Shown one piece after another: positions 1 through 6,379 of a stretch of DNA of 12,516 nt. The DNA comes from CAYUYH01 sp964449175 (GTDB lineage: Bacteria; Planctomycetota; Phycisphaerae; SM23-33), in NCBI GenBank assembly GCA_964449175.1, contig CAYUYH010000058.1, positions 1-12,516 on the forward strand, in the 5' to 3' direction. A program made the translations under genes and the position numbers. Every line of letters starts with the position of its first letter. Positions within the stretch are counted from its first letter, which is position 1. The notes beneath the pieces are model-generated. The model did not search any database. It was not told the origin of the DNA and was given only the letters and a program-made list of their open reading frames with translations.

Positions 1-32
1 CCCAGGTTGTGGGGCCGGGGGGCGGTTTGTAA

Positions 33-61
33 TTGACCGTTCGGGGCGTCTGTGACAGAAT
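33..61 (+). promoter_or_regulatory. Candidate sigma70-type promoter of the HTH-pseudo-GspE gene
   Basis: TTGACC at 33-38 matches the -35 consensus at 5 of 6 positions. CAGAAT at 56-61 matches the -10 consensus at 4 of 6. The spacer is exactly 17 bp. Transcription would begin near 68 and leave a leader of about 100 nt before the start codon at 171. No other gene begins between the left edge and 171. The weak -10 keeps this a prediction. Confidence 0.4.
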
Positions 62-170
62 AACCGCGTTGGCGAGGGAGACGCGCCGACGGAGGTGAGT
101 TCGCCGCGTAAGCCCGGTTGGGCAGCGCCGGCCCGCTGTGCGGTTCTAGCGGAACAGAGAGGGTAACGCT

Positions 171-2081
171 ATGCCGGAGAGGCTGTTTACCACCTATCAG
201 GTGGCCGATCTGTTGGGGGCGACACCGGGGGCCGTGGTGGAGTGGATCGAGAAGGGCTGGCTGCCTGTGCAGCGCCTTCCCGACGGTCCGCTGCGTGTCT
301 CCGAGAGGGGCCTCGTGCAGTTCCTCAAGGGCCGAGGCGTCGATCTGGAGACGATCCTCGCCAAGGTGGCCGTTCGGGAGGAGAAGTCCCGTCCCGCCGC
401 CGGCGCCGCCGCCGTCGAGCTGCCCCGGCTGGACCCAGCCGCCGCGGATACCGACGCAGCGCCAGCCGCCCCCGCTGAAGAGGCCGAGGATCTCGAACGG
501 ATGTTCCCGCTCGAGGCTGAGGAGCGCGAAGCGCTGCTAGCCGGCTCGGCCGAGGAGCCCCAGCCCCTGCCGGCTGGGGAATATGTCTCCGCGGCGAGGG
601 AAGCGAAGGTGCCGGCCCCTGTCAGCCCCGCCAAGCCTCCGGTGAGACTGCGCCCGGCGATGCCGAAGGAGCGTCAGCCGGCCGCCGAGGACGTGGAGCA
701 GGTCATGGAGCAATTGGCCGCGGAGGCGGCAGCCGGGTCGACCGCGGACGAGCCGGCTGTCCGAATCGAACATGACGAGCCGGCCACTCCGATCGCAACA
801 CCCGAACCGGCTGAGGCAACGGTTGAGCTGCCGCCCGTGGCCGCTGCCCCGCCCGAGGCGTCACCCGCCGAGGCTGTTGTGGAGCCTGTCGAGATTCAGT
901 CGGCATCGGCCCGCGCCGCAGCGCCGGGCGAGCTGGGCGACGAAGCGAGAGAACTGATCCGCGCCGCGGTAGAGCGAGGCGCCCGTGAGATACACGTCGA
1001 GCCGGCTGAGGCGGGCCTGCTGGTCCGGCTGAGGATCGACGGCGTGCTTCACCCCGCAGCCGCGTGCGGCGTGGAGATGCCGCCTCGGTCGGCGGCGCTC
1101 GCGGTTGAGCAGCTTGCCGCCCTCGCCGGCCAGACAACCGTCGGCCCGGCCAGCGGCGCCGCGGAGATCGACATCGAAGGCCGGGCCGTCGACGTGACTG
1201 TGTCCACCTGCCCGACCACTCGCGGGCTGCGGGTGGTCGCCGTCCTGCAAGACAGCCGGGCCATGCCGCCAGACCTGTCGCAACTGGACCTCGGCGACGA
1301 CGGCGAGCTGCTGCTTCGCCGCGCGCTGGCCCAGCCCAGCGGGCTTGTGATCCTGGCCGGGCGGCCCGGGCGGGACAGGGCAGCGGCCCTTGCCGCGGCC
1401 GTCGCGGCCATGCACGCCGAATCGCGCAGCATCGTGGCCATCACCGCGGGCGAGGCCGCGTCCGTCGCCGGCCTGACGACCATCTCGGCCCAGGCGATGG
1501 CGGACGCCTCCTGCGCCAGGGCTGTCCGCACGGCAGTCGCTCACGCCGCCGACGCCATCGTCCTGGACGACATCCGCGACGCCGAGACCGGCCTGGCGAT
1601 CCTGGCAGCGGCTGAAGCCGGCAGGGCCGTCCTGGCCTGCGTCAACGCACCAGGCGCGGTCCAGGCCATCGAGACGCTGCTGGAGATAGGGCTGGAGCCC
1701 TGGCCTCTGGCGGGCGCGATCAAGGCCGTCGTCGCGCACGTCCGCGTGCGGAGGTTGTGCGGGCACTGTCGGCGCCCGGGCGCCGCGAGCGAGGAGATGC
1801 TGGCGGGGATCGGCCTGGCCGGGCAGAAGGTGGGCGACGTGTTCGAGCCCGTCGGCTGCGAGCGATGCTGGCAGACGGGCTATCTCGGCACGGCTGGGTG
1901 CACGAGCATTTGGCCGGCGGACGTGGGGCTCGCGTCGCTGGTGCGGATGTCCGCCGGCGCGGCGGCACTGCGAGAGGCGGCCAGGCACTACCACGTGCGA
2001 TCGCTCACCCAGATCGGCCTGGAGATGGTGAGCGAGGGCACGACGAGCCTGCAAGAACTAGCCCGCGTGCTGCCGGTCTAG
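171..2081 (+). CDS. HTH domain fused to a degenerate GspE/PilB-type secretion ATPase (predicted pseudo-ATPase)
   Basis: The start is ATG 171, with AGAGAGGG seven bases upstream; the product is 636 aa. Residues about 5-60 form an excisionase/MerR-like HTH (AxLLGATPGAVVEWIEKG, then RVSERGLVQFL). Residues about 65-250 are an Ala/Pro/Glu-rich linker. From about 255 the protein follows type II secretion/type IV pilus ATPases: REIHVEPAEAGLLVRLRIDG matches the N2 domain, and the P-loop, Walker B, Cys-zinc and C-terminal helical regions follow in order. The P-loop at 397-404 reads GRPGRDRA where the family has GPTGSGKT, so the Lys is Arg403 and the Thr is Ala404. Walker B reads LDDIRD where active enzymes have GEIRD, and the later His-box reads CVNAPG. 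The zinc ligands C530/C533 and C563/C566 are intact. Seen: fold landmarks with catalytic residues lost. Inferred: a regulatory or structural protein without ATPase activity, perhaps a DNA-binding partner of a secretion or pilus motor. No pilus gene lies in this window. Confidence 0.85.
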   Translation: MPERLFTTYQVADLLGATPGAVVEWIEKGWLPVQRLPDGPLRVSERGLVQFLKGRGVDLETILAKVAVREEKSRPAAGAAAVELPRLDPAAADTDAAPAAPAEEAEDLERMFPLEAEEREALLAGSAEEPQPLPAGEYVSAAREAKVPAPVSPAKPPVRLRPAMPKERQPAAEDVEQVMEQLAAEAAAGSTADEPAVRIEHDEPATPIATPEPAEATVELPPVAAAPPEASPAEAVVEPVEIQSASARAAAPGELGDEARELIRAAVERGAREIHVEPAEAGLLVRLRIDGVLHPAAACGVEMPPRSAALAVEQLAALAGQTTVGPASGAAEIDIEGRAVDVTVSTCPTTRGLRVVAVLQDSRAMPPDLSQLDLGDDGELLLRRALAQPSGLVILAGRPGRDRAAALAAAVAAMHAESRSIVAITAGEAASVAGLTTISAQAMADASCARAVRTAVAHAADAIVLDDIRDAETGLAILAAAEAGRAVLACVNAPGAVQAIETLLEIGLEPWPLAGAIKAVVAHVRVRRLCGHCRRPGAASEEMLAGIGLAGQKVGDVFEPVGCERCWQTGYLGTAGCTSIWPADVGLASLVRMSAGAAALREAARHYHVRSLTQIGLEMVSEGTTSLQELARVLPV

Positions 2082-3070
2082 GAAGACTTGGGCGACGCGT
2101 AGCCGTCGGGGTGACTGCCGTGCCAGGCCCAGGCGTGTTCCACCATGGTGGCCAGTTCAGGATACCTCGGCCGCCAGTTCAGCTCCTTCGCGGCCAACGC
2201 CGACGACGCCACCAGGCGGGGCGGATCGCCCGCGCGGCGGGGCGCCACCTTGGCCCGTATGTCGCGGCCGGTGACTTCGCGGCACGTCTCGATGACTTCC
2301 TTGACGGAGAAGCCCTCGCCGTTGCCGAGGTTGTAGGCCCTCACCGCGCCGGCCTGGATGGCTGAAAGGGCAAGGCTGTGCGCCGAAGCCAGGTCCATCA
2401 CGTGGATGTAGTCGCGTATGCACGTGCCGTCGGGCGTGTCGTAGTCGTCGCCGAATATGCTCACGCCGTCGCGGCGGCCGAGCGCGGCCTGAAGGACGAT
2501 CGGTATCAGGTGGGTCTCGGGGTCGTGGTCCTCGCCGATCCCGCCGGCTGGGTCGGCCCCGGCTACGTTGAAGTACCGCAGCGAGACGAACCCCATGCCG
2601 TGCGCCTCGGCATACGCCCGCAGCATGTACTCCACGCACAGCTTGCTGGCGCCGTACGGATTGAGCGGATCGAGGCGGTCGCCCTCGGCGATGGGCAGGC
2701 GTTGCGGCAGGCCGTAGACCGCCGCCGTGGAGGAGAACACCATCTTCCCCACGCCTGCGTTCCGCATCGCCTCCAGAAGCGTCAGGCCCGTGACCGTGTT
2801 GTTGCGGAAGTACTTGCCGGGATCGGCCATCGACTCGCCGGCCTCGATGAACGCGGCCAGGTGTATCACCGCCTCGACGCGGTGGTCGCGCATCGCCTGC
2901 CGCAGGGCCGCGCCGTCGGCGACGTCGGCTGTGACCAGCGGCACGGAGACCGACTCGGCATGGCCTTTGGCCAGGTTGTCGTAGGCGACGCACCCGTGAC
3001 CGGCTGCTGTCAGGACGCGAGCGATGTGGGAGCCTATGTAACCCGCTCCGCCTGTGAGCAGTATGTTCAT
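2078..3070 (-). CDS. galE: UDP-glucose 4-epimerase
   Basis: Extended short-chain dehydrogenase/reductase (SDR) that interconverts UDP-glucose and UDP-galactose with bound NAD in the cytoplasm, linking galactose use (Leloir pathway) to surface-sugar synthesis. The product is 330 aa, the normal GalE length. TGGAGYIGSH at residues 6-15 is the NAD-binding loop, SST at 113-115 holds the catalytic Ser/Thr, and Y139-x3-K143 is the catalytic pair. RYFNVAGAD and the C-terminal LNWRPRY segment are typical of the family. The start at 3070 is chosen because GGAGA lies four bases upstream and the Rossmann strand begins at once; upstream in-frame codons cross the promoter. The stop codon overlaps that of the convergent HTH-pseudo-GspE gene. 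It is transcribed divergently from the methionine-rich protein gene. Related UDP-sugar epimerases are possible, but GalE is the simplest reading. Confidence 0.93.
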   Translation of the reverse strand: MNILLTGGAGYIGSHIARVLTAAGHGCVAYDNLAKGHAESVSVPLVTADVADGAALRQAMRDHRVEAVIHLAAFIEAGESMADPGKYFRNNTVTGLTLLEAMRNAGVGKMVFSSTAAVYGLPQRLPIAEGDRLDPLNPYGASKLCVEYMLRAYAEAHGMGFVSLRYFNVAGADPAGGIGEDHDPETHLIPIVLQAALGRRDGVSIFGDDYDTPDGTCIRDYIHVMDLASAHSLALSAIQAGAVRAYNLGNGEGFSVKEVIETCREVTGRDIRAKVAPRRAGDPPRLVASSALAAKELNWRPRYPELATMVEHAWAWHGSHPDGYASPKSS

Positions 3071-3097
3071 TTCGTCTCCACGGAATCGACGGCGGGC

Positions 3098-3126
3098 ATT
3101 ATAGGCTGGCGGCCGGTACTTGCCAA
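3098..3126 (-). promoter_or_regulatory. Sigma70-type promoter of galE
   Basis: Read on the minus strand, TTGGCA (3121-3126, 5 of 6 to the -35 consensus) and a perfect TATAAT (3098-3103) are separated by exactly 17 bp. Transcription would start near 3091, about 20 nt before the galE start codon. This is the best promoter match in the window. Its -35 box lies over the -35 box of the divergent promoter. Confidence 0.7.
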
Positions 3127-3148
3127 TTGCCGGCAATGCTGGCACAAT
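3120..3148 (+). promoter_or_regulatory. Candidate promoter of the methionine-rich exported protein gene
   Basis: TTGCCA (3120-3125, 5 of 6) and CACAAT (3143-3148, 4 of 6) are 17 bp apart on the plus strand. The -35 overlaps the galE -35 on the other strand almost completely, so RNA polymerase could probably occupy only one promoter at a time. Transcription would start near 3155 and give a leader of about 50 nt. Confidence 0.45.
3121..3144. promoter_or_regulatory. Palindrome between divergent promoters, candidate operator
   Basis: A perfect 12-bp palindrome, ATTGCCGGCAAT (3126-3137), is flanked by outer arms TGCCA (3121-3125) and TGGCA (3140-3144), with two extra bases (GC) on the right side. 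The site fills the spacer of the plus-strand promoter and touches the -35 of galE. A dimeric regulator bound here could affect both genes. The binding protein is unknown. The pairing is seen directly; the operator role is inferred from position. Confidence 0.45.
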
Positions 3149-3204
3149 GCCCCGCACGGGTGATACCCGAATCTTACCGACACCCCAAACTCAAGGAGCA
3201 AGCA

Positions 3205-4209
3205 ATGCGCAAGTGCCTGTGGACGACGACATGCCTGGCGGTTCTGGCGGCCGCGGCGGCCTGTGAGGCGGAGATGGTCACGCTGAAGGCCGGCTACGAG
3301 CCTGGAACATACGTGATGACCATGACGATGAATATGGACGGCGCCACGACCATGCCGACAGGCCAGGCCATGAGCCAGAAGATGACGATGATGATGGTCA
3401 CCGAGATGGAAGTCGGCGCCGCCGATGAGCAGGGAACCAAGAAGATGCGCGTCACCTTCAAGCGCGTGGCCCAGTCCGTCTCAGCCGCGGGCCAGTCCAT
3501 CTCCTACGACAGCGCCGCCCCCGAAGGCGGGAACCCGATGCTCGCGACAACCCTCGGGGTCATGCTCGACAAGCCGATGGAAATGAAGCTGGGCGCCGAC
3601 GGCAAGGTCGTCGAGGTCAGCGGCATGGACAAGATGTGGGACGCGATGGCCGCCGAGAACCCGCGGATGGCGCCGATGCTCAGCAACATGAAGCAGCGGT
3701 TCGGCGACAGCTACCTGTCCAATATGATGGACTGGAGCCATCGCATGATGCCGGACAAACCGGTCGCCGTGGGGCAGGACTGGGACGCGAGCATCGAGAT
3801 GCCCATCCCGATGCTTGGCCAGGTGCAGGTCAAGCAGAAGTGCAACCTGAAGGAACTCAAGGACACGCCCCAGGGACAGGTCGCCGTCATCGCCTTTACC
3901 TCGGAGATGCAGAAGGAAGGCGGCGAGGAGGTGGAGATGGGCACGCCGGTGTCAATGACCGTCGACAAGGCCAAGATATCCCAGGCCGGCACGATGGAGA
4001 TGATGGTCGCAAGCGGGATGCCGCTGAACTACGGAGCCGACCAGAGCTCCGCGATAACGATGACCATGACCCCGCCGGCCGACTCCGGCACCGAGGCCAT
4101 GACCATGCAGATACAACAGGCCGGCAAGATCAACATGACCGTGCGGAAGGGCAAGTACGTCGCGCCCACGACCAAGCCGGCTGAGGAAGCGCCCGCGACG
4201 GCGAACTAG
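3205..4209 (+). CDS. Methionine-rich exported protein, DUF6263-like
   Basis: The start is ATG 3205, with AAGGAG six bases upstream; the product is 334 aa. The N-terminus is an export signal: MRKC, then a hydrophobic Ala/Leu stretch ending in AAAC (Cys20) and EAE. It could be cut by signal peptidase I, or, with a weak lipobox, lipidated at Cys20. The mature part has alternating Thr-Met strands (VMTMTMNM near residue 38, KMTMMM, ITMTMT, AMTMQ) and about 42 methionines overall, roughly 12-13 percent. The order of segments (early strands, a middle 'DGKVVEVSGMDKMWDAM' helix, then 'MPDKPVAVGQDWD') resembles DUF6263 as I recall it; no function is established. The tail is Pro/Ala/Thr-rich. Met clusters can bind Cu(I), but here they sit mostly in beta-strand patterns, so metal binding is only a possibility. 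It is divergent from galE. Confidence 0.75.
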   Translation: MRKCLWTTTCLAVLAAAAACEAEMVTLKAGYEPGTYVMTMTMNMDGATTMPTGQAMSQKMTMMMVTEMEVGAADEQGTKKMRVTFKRVAQSVSAAGQSISYDSAAPEGGNPMLATTLGVMLDKPMEMKLGADGKVVEVSGMDKMWDAMAAENPRMAPMLSNMKQRFGDSYLSNMMDWSHRMMPDKPVAVGQDWDASIEMPIPMLGQVQVKQKCNLKELKDTPQGQVAVIAFTSEMQKEGGEEVEMGTPVSMTVDKAKISQAGTMEMMVASGMPLNYGADQSSAITMTMTPPADSGTEAMTMQIQQAGKINMTVRKGKYVAPTTKPAEEAPATAN

Positions 4210-4366
4210 TCGGCCCGGCGGCGCGCAATTGGCGGTTTCGCAAGATCGCCATTCGACTGGGTGTGATGCGTGCAGCCTTGCAGCCTGACGGCGGGCCGGC
4301 GTGCATGCCCGGCTCGCCGATGCGGCGGGCCGGCGCCGTTCGCTCACGTTGAGGAGGATCCCGGCA
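4210..4366. other. Intergenic region with a short GC-rich direct repeat
   Basis: This 157-bp gap separates the methionine-rich protein gene from the epimerase gene. A 12-bp direct repeat, GGCGGGCCGGCG, occurs at 4290-4301 and 4324-4335. A weak 5-bp stem (TGGCG/CGCCA with a 12-nt loop, about 4227-4248) is not followed by a T run, so I do not call a terminator. No convincing promoter is seen. The epimerase ribosome binding site GAGGAGG is at 4351-4357. Confidence 0.4.
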
Positions 4367-5368
4367 ATGAACCTTGTCACTGGCGGCACGGGGCTGCTGG
4401 GCAGCCACATCATCGAGAAGCTCATCGAGACGGGCCAGCCGGTCCGCGCCCTCGTCCGCGCCGGCAGCGACACTCGCGGCCTGGACGGCTGGGGCGTCGA
4501 GAAGGTCATCGGCGACGTGACCGACCCGACCAGCCTCGTCGAGGCGGCCAGGGGCATCCACACCGTCTACCACGCCGCCGCCCAGGTCGGCGACTGGGGC
4601 AGGTGGGATCGCTTCATAGCCGTCACGATCGACGGCACGGCCAACATGCTTGCCGCCGCCCGGGACGCCGGCGTGAAGCGCTTCCTGCACGTCAGCAGCA
4701 TATCAAGCCACGGGCACCCGGATGGCGAGGGGATGGTGCTGGACGAGCGCGCTCCGCTCGGCGTGAACCTCCACCGCTGGAGCTACTACAGCCGAGCGAA
4801 GGTCGAGGCCGAGAGAATCGTCCGCGCGGCCATGGACCGCGGCGATCCGGCGATCACGATCGTCAAACCGAGCTGGCTATACGGCCCGCGCGATCGGGCG
4901 TCCATTCCGCGGCTGGTGCGGGCCGTCCGCGCCGGAAAGGCCAAGATCATCGGCGACGGCGACAATCTGCTGAATCTCACCTACGCCGGCAATGAGGCGG
5001 AGGGCTGCATCCTCGCCGCCACGAACGGCCAGGCCGTCGGCCAAACCTACAACCTCTCCAGCGACGGCGAGATCACGCTGGCCCAGTACATGAACAAGAT
5101 CGCCGCGTGCCTGGGCGCCAAGCCGGTGACCAGGCGAGTGCCATACAAGGTGGCATACGGCGCGGCCTTCATGATGGAACTGTTCGGCCACGCGCTGCGG
5201 CGCCGCAAGCCGCCGCTTGTGACGCGCTACGCGGTCTGGCTGATGGGACGGCGGTGCTTCTTCTCACCCGCCAAGGCCAGGCGCGAGCTGGGCTGGCAAC
5301 CGACCGTGGGGTACGACGAAGGGATCCAGCGATCCGTCAAGTGGTGCCTGGACAACGACCTCGCCTAG
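4367..5368 (+). CDS. NAD(P)-dependent epimerase/dehydratase, extended SDR family
   Basis: The start is ATG 4367, nine bases after GAGGAGG; the product is 333 aa. TGGTGLLGSH at residues 5-14 is the dinucleotide-binding loop, VYHAAAQVGDWG follows the usual NAA-type position, S110/S111 supply the catalytic Ser, and Y141-x3-K145 is the catalytic pair. The segment KPSWLYGPRD and the C-terminal RARRELGWQPTVGYDEGI are typical of extended SDRs. It resembles the dihydroflavonol-reductase / 3-beta-hydroxysteroid dehydrogenase / HpnA-like branch more than sugar-nucleotide epimerases: residues 255-300 include a hydrophobic segment (AYGAAFMMELFG) like the membrane-proximal region of sterol dehydrogenases. 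The substrate cannot be read from sequence. It lies downstream of the methionine-rich gene on the same strand, 157 bp apart, and is convergent with the HTH-receiver gene 33 bp away. Confidence 0.85.
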   Translation: MNLVTGGTGLLGSHIIEKLIETGQPVRALVRAGSDTRGLDGWGVEKVIGDVTDPTSLVEAARGIHTVYHAAAQVGDWGRWDRFIAVTIDGTANMLAAARDAGVKRFLHVSSISSHGHPDGEGMVLDERAPLGVNLHRWSYYSRAKVEAERIVRAAMDRGDPAITIVKPSWLYGPRDRASIPRLVRAVRAGKAKIIGDGDNLLNLTYAGNEAEGCILAATNGQAVGQTYNLSSDGEITLAQYMNKIAACLGAKPVTRRVPYKVAYGAAFMMELFGHALRRRKPPLVTRYAVWLMGRRCFFSPAKARRELGWQPTVGYDEGIQRSVKWCLDNDLA

Positions 5369-5401
5369 CTGTTGAGCGGGGAGGGCGTCGGCGGCGAGAG
5401 G

Positions 5402-5962
5402 CTACAGTGCAGCCTTGACCTTTGCCACCAGGTCCGCCATCTCCAACGGCTTCGTCAGGCAGGCCTGCGCCCCGCACTCGAGGATGTTCTTCTGGCTTTC
5501 CTCGGTGGGGTAGGCGGTTATCGCAAGCACTTTGGCGTGGGCGGTATCCTCTTGGCCCTTGATCAGCCGGCAGATGTCGAAGCCGTCCATGCCGGGCATT
5601 CGCAGGTCGAGGATCACCACCTCGGGCCTGAGCGTGGCCACCAGCGCGCCGGCGCGGAAACCGTCGTTCGCCTCAACGATCTCCAGCTCCGGTAAGGCTG
5701 CCCTGAGCGCCCGGGCGATGAGTTGTGTGATGGCCGGCTCGTCGTCGACAACCAGCACCTTGACCGGGCCATGGTTCAGCTCCGGCGGCACGGGCATCTT
5801 GTGCTCGCGGAGAAACCGCACAAGGTCTTCCACAAGCACGCGCCTGTGACCGCCCGGTGTGCGGTGGGCCCGCAGCAGGTCCTGATCAATCCAGTTGGCC
5901 ACCGAGCCGGGGTCAACGTGCAACATCTCCGCAATGGCGAACGTAGAGAGGTGTTTCGCCAT
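5402..5962 (-). CDS. Response regulator with N-terminal HTH and C-terminal receiver
   Basis: The start is ATG at 5962, with GGAG six bases upstream; the product is 186 aa. Residues 5-55 are an excisionase/MerR-like HTH (IAEMLHVDPGSVANWIDQDL, then a wing with TPGGHRRV). A Pro-rich hinge at 56-66 leads into a CheY-like receiver at 67-186. Every key receiver residue is present: D73/D74, phosphoacceptor D119 in VVILDLRMPGMDGF, T149, and K171 in LTKP. Phosphorylation should therefore work, presumably by a kinase coded elsewhere. Domain order is the reverse of common two-component regulators, which carry the receiver first. The HTH is clearly related to that of the 171-2081 gene. The target genes are unknown; inverted repeats just upstream of its own start could be autoregulatory. 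Confidence 0.9.
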   Translation of the reverse strand: MAKHLSTFAIAEMLHVDPGSVANWIDQDLLRAHRTPGGHRRVLVEDLVRFLREHKMPVPPELNHGPVKVLVVDDEPAITQLIARALRAALPELEIVEANDGFRAGALVATLRPEVVILDLRMPGMDGFDICRLIKGQEDTAHAKVLAITAYPTEESQKNILECGAQACLTKPLEMADLVAKVKAAL

Positions 5963-6379
5963 GATTCACTCCGCTGGCCTGATCGAACGGTCAGGCAGAG
6001 GCACCGACCCCCCGGCTGCGGAACTTTGCGCAACTTACACAAAGTCGGCAACTCCGCCAGACCTGCTTCTACCGCACATACTACAGTTTCGGGTATCCCT
6101 ATGGCTAGGTAAAGGAAAAATTTATCGCAATTCCAAGTCTTCGGACTGTTGAGACTGTCTGCTTGCCGACAAGCTTTTATGAACCGCCAAGGCGGTCTGC
6201 CGGGCGTCTCTCCGAGAAGCCTGCGCAATCGCCTGGTATTGCTCTGTCTTGACGCTCGCGTTGCCCTGGCGGGCCGACTCGTCGTGGGCCGTGCGCCTGC
6301 GTCAATCTGGACGCCGAGGCGGGTGGCAGTATTCGCCGGGCCTTGACCCTTTTCTCCGCGCCAGAGCCGGACTATAAAG
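5963..6379. other. 417-bp intergenic region rich in inverted repeats, with an AT-rich patch
   Basis: I see no supportable gene between the divergent HTH-receiver and SDR genes. Notable elements: GCCTGA (5977-5982) and TCAGGC (5991-5996) flank an 8-bp centre just upstream of the regulator's ribosome binding site; ACTTTG (6023-6028) pairs with CAAAGT (6040-6045); TTGCGCAA (6026-6033) is a palindrome; and about 6105-6130 is AT-rich, unlike its surroundings. TATAAA (6373-6378) lies too close to the SDR start codon to be a normal -10, and TTGACC (6343-6348) has no well-spaced -10. No clear promoter could be assigned on either strand. Confidence 0.5.
6138..6210 (+). other. Possible folded RNA element (stems in series)
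   Basis: Read on the plus strand, AGTC-TTCG-GACT near 6137 is a short UUCG-capped stem. GAGAC (6151-6155) can pair with GTCTC (6206-6210) around two inner hairpins: GCTTG-CCGA-CAAGC (6161-6174), followed by TTTT, and ACCGCC-AA-GGCGGT (6183-6196). The arrangement would make a three-way junction, or the second stem plus TTTTAT could be a weak intrinsic terminator. It matches no riboswitch or small RNA that I know. Stems of this length arise by chance in GC-rich DNA, so confidence is low. Confidence 0.25.

Noticed and set aside
861..2054. Long open frame (397 codons) on the minus strand
   Set aside because: It lies fully within the HTH-pseudo-GspE gene, has low-complexity Arg/Gly/Asp composition and matches no family; it is a shadow of GC-rich codon use.
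3071..3157. Longer N-terminus for GalE (29 extra residues)
   Set aside because: It would cover the TATAAT promoter, and GalE proteins begin right at the Rossmann strand as seen from 3070.
3127..3204. Longer N-terminus for the methionine-rich protein (26 extra residues)
   Set aside because: It would start at a TTG inside the promoter palindrome, lacks a ribosome binding site, and would bury the signal peptide.
6161..6180. Intrinsic terminator on the plus strand (GCTTG-CCGA-CAAGC then TTTTAT)
   Set aside because: The stem is only 5 bp with four Ts, and no plus-strand gene ends nearby. It is kept only as part of a possible RNA element.
6149..6346. 65-codon open frame in the intergenic region
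   Set aside because: There is no ribosome binding site at either possible start, the Arg/Leu-rich composition is typical of chance frames, and it overlaps inverted repeats.
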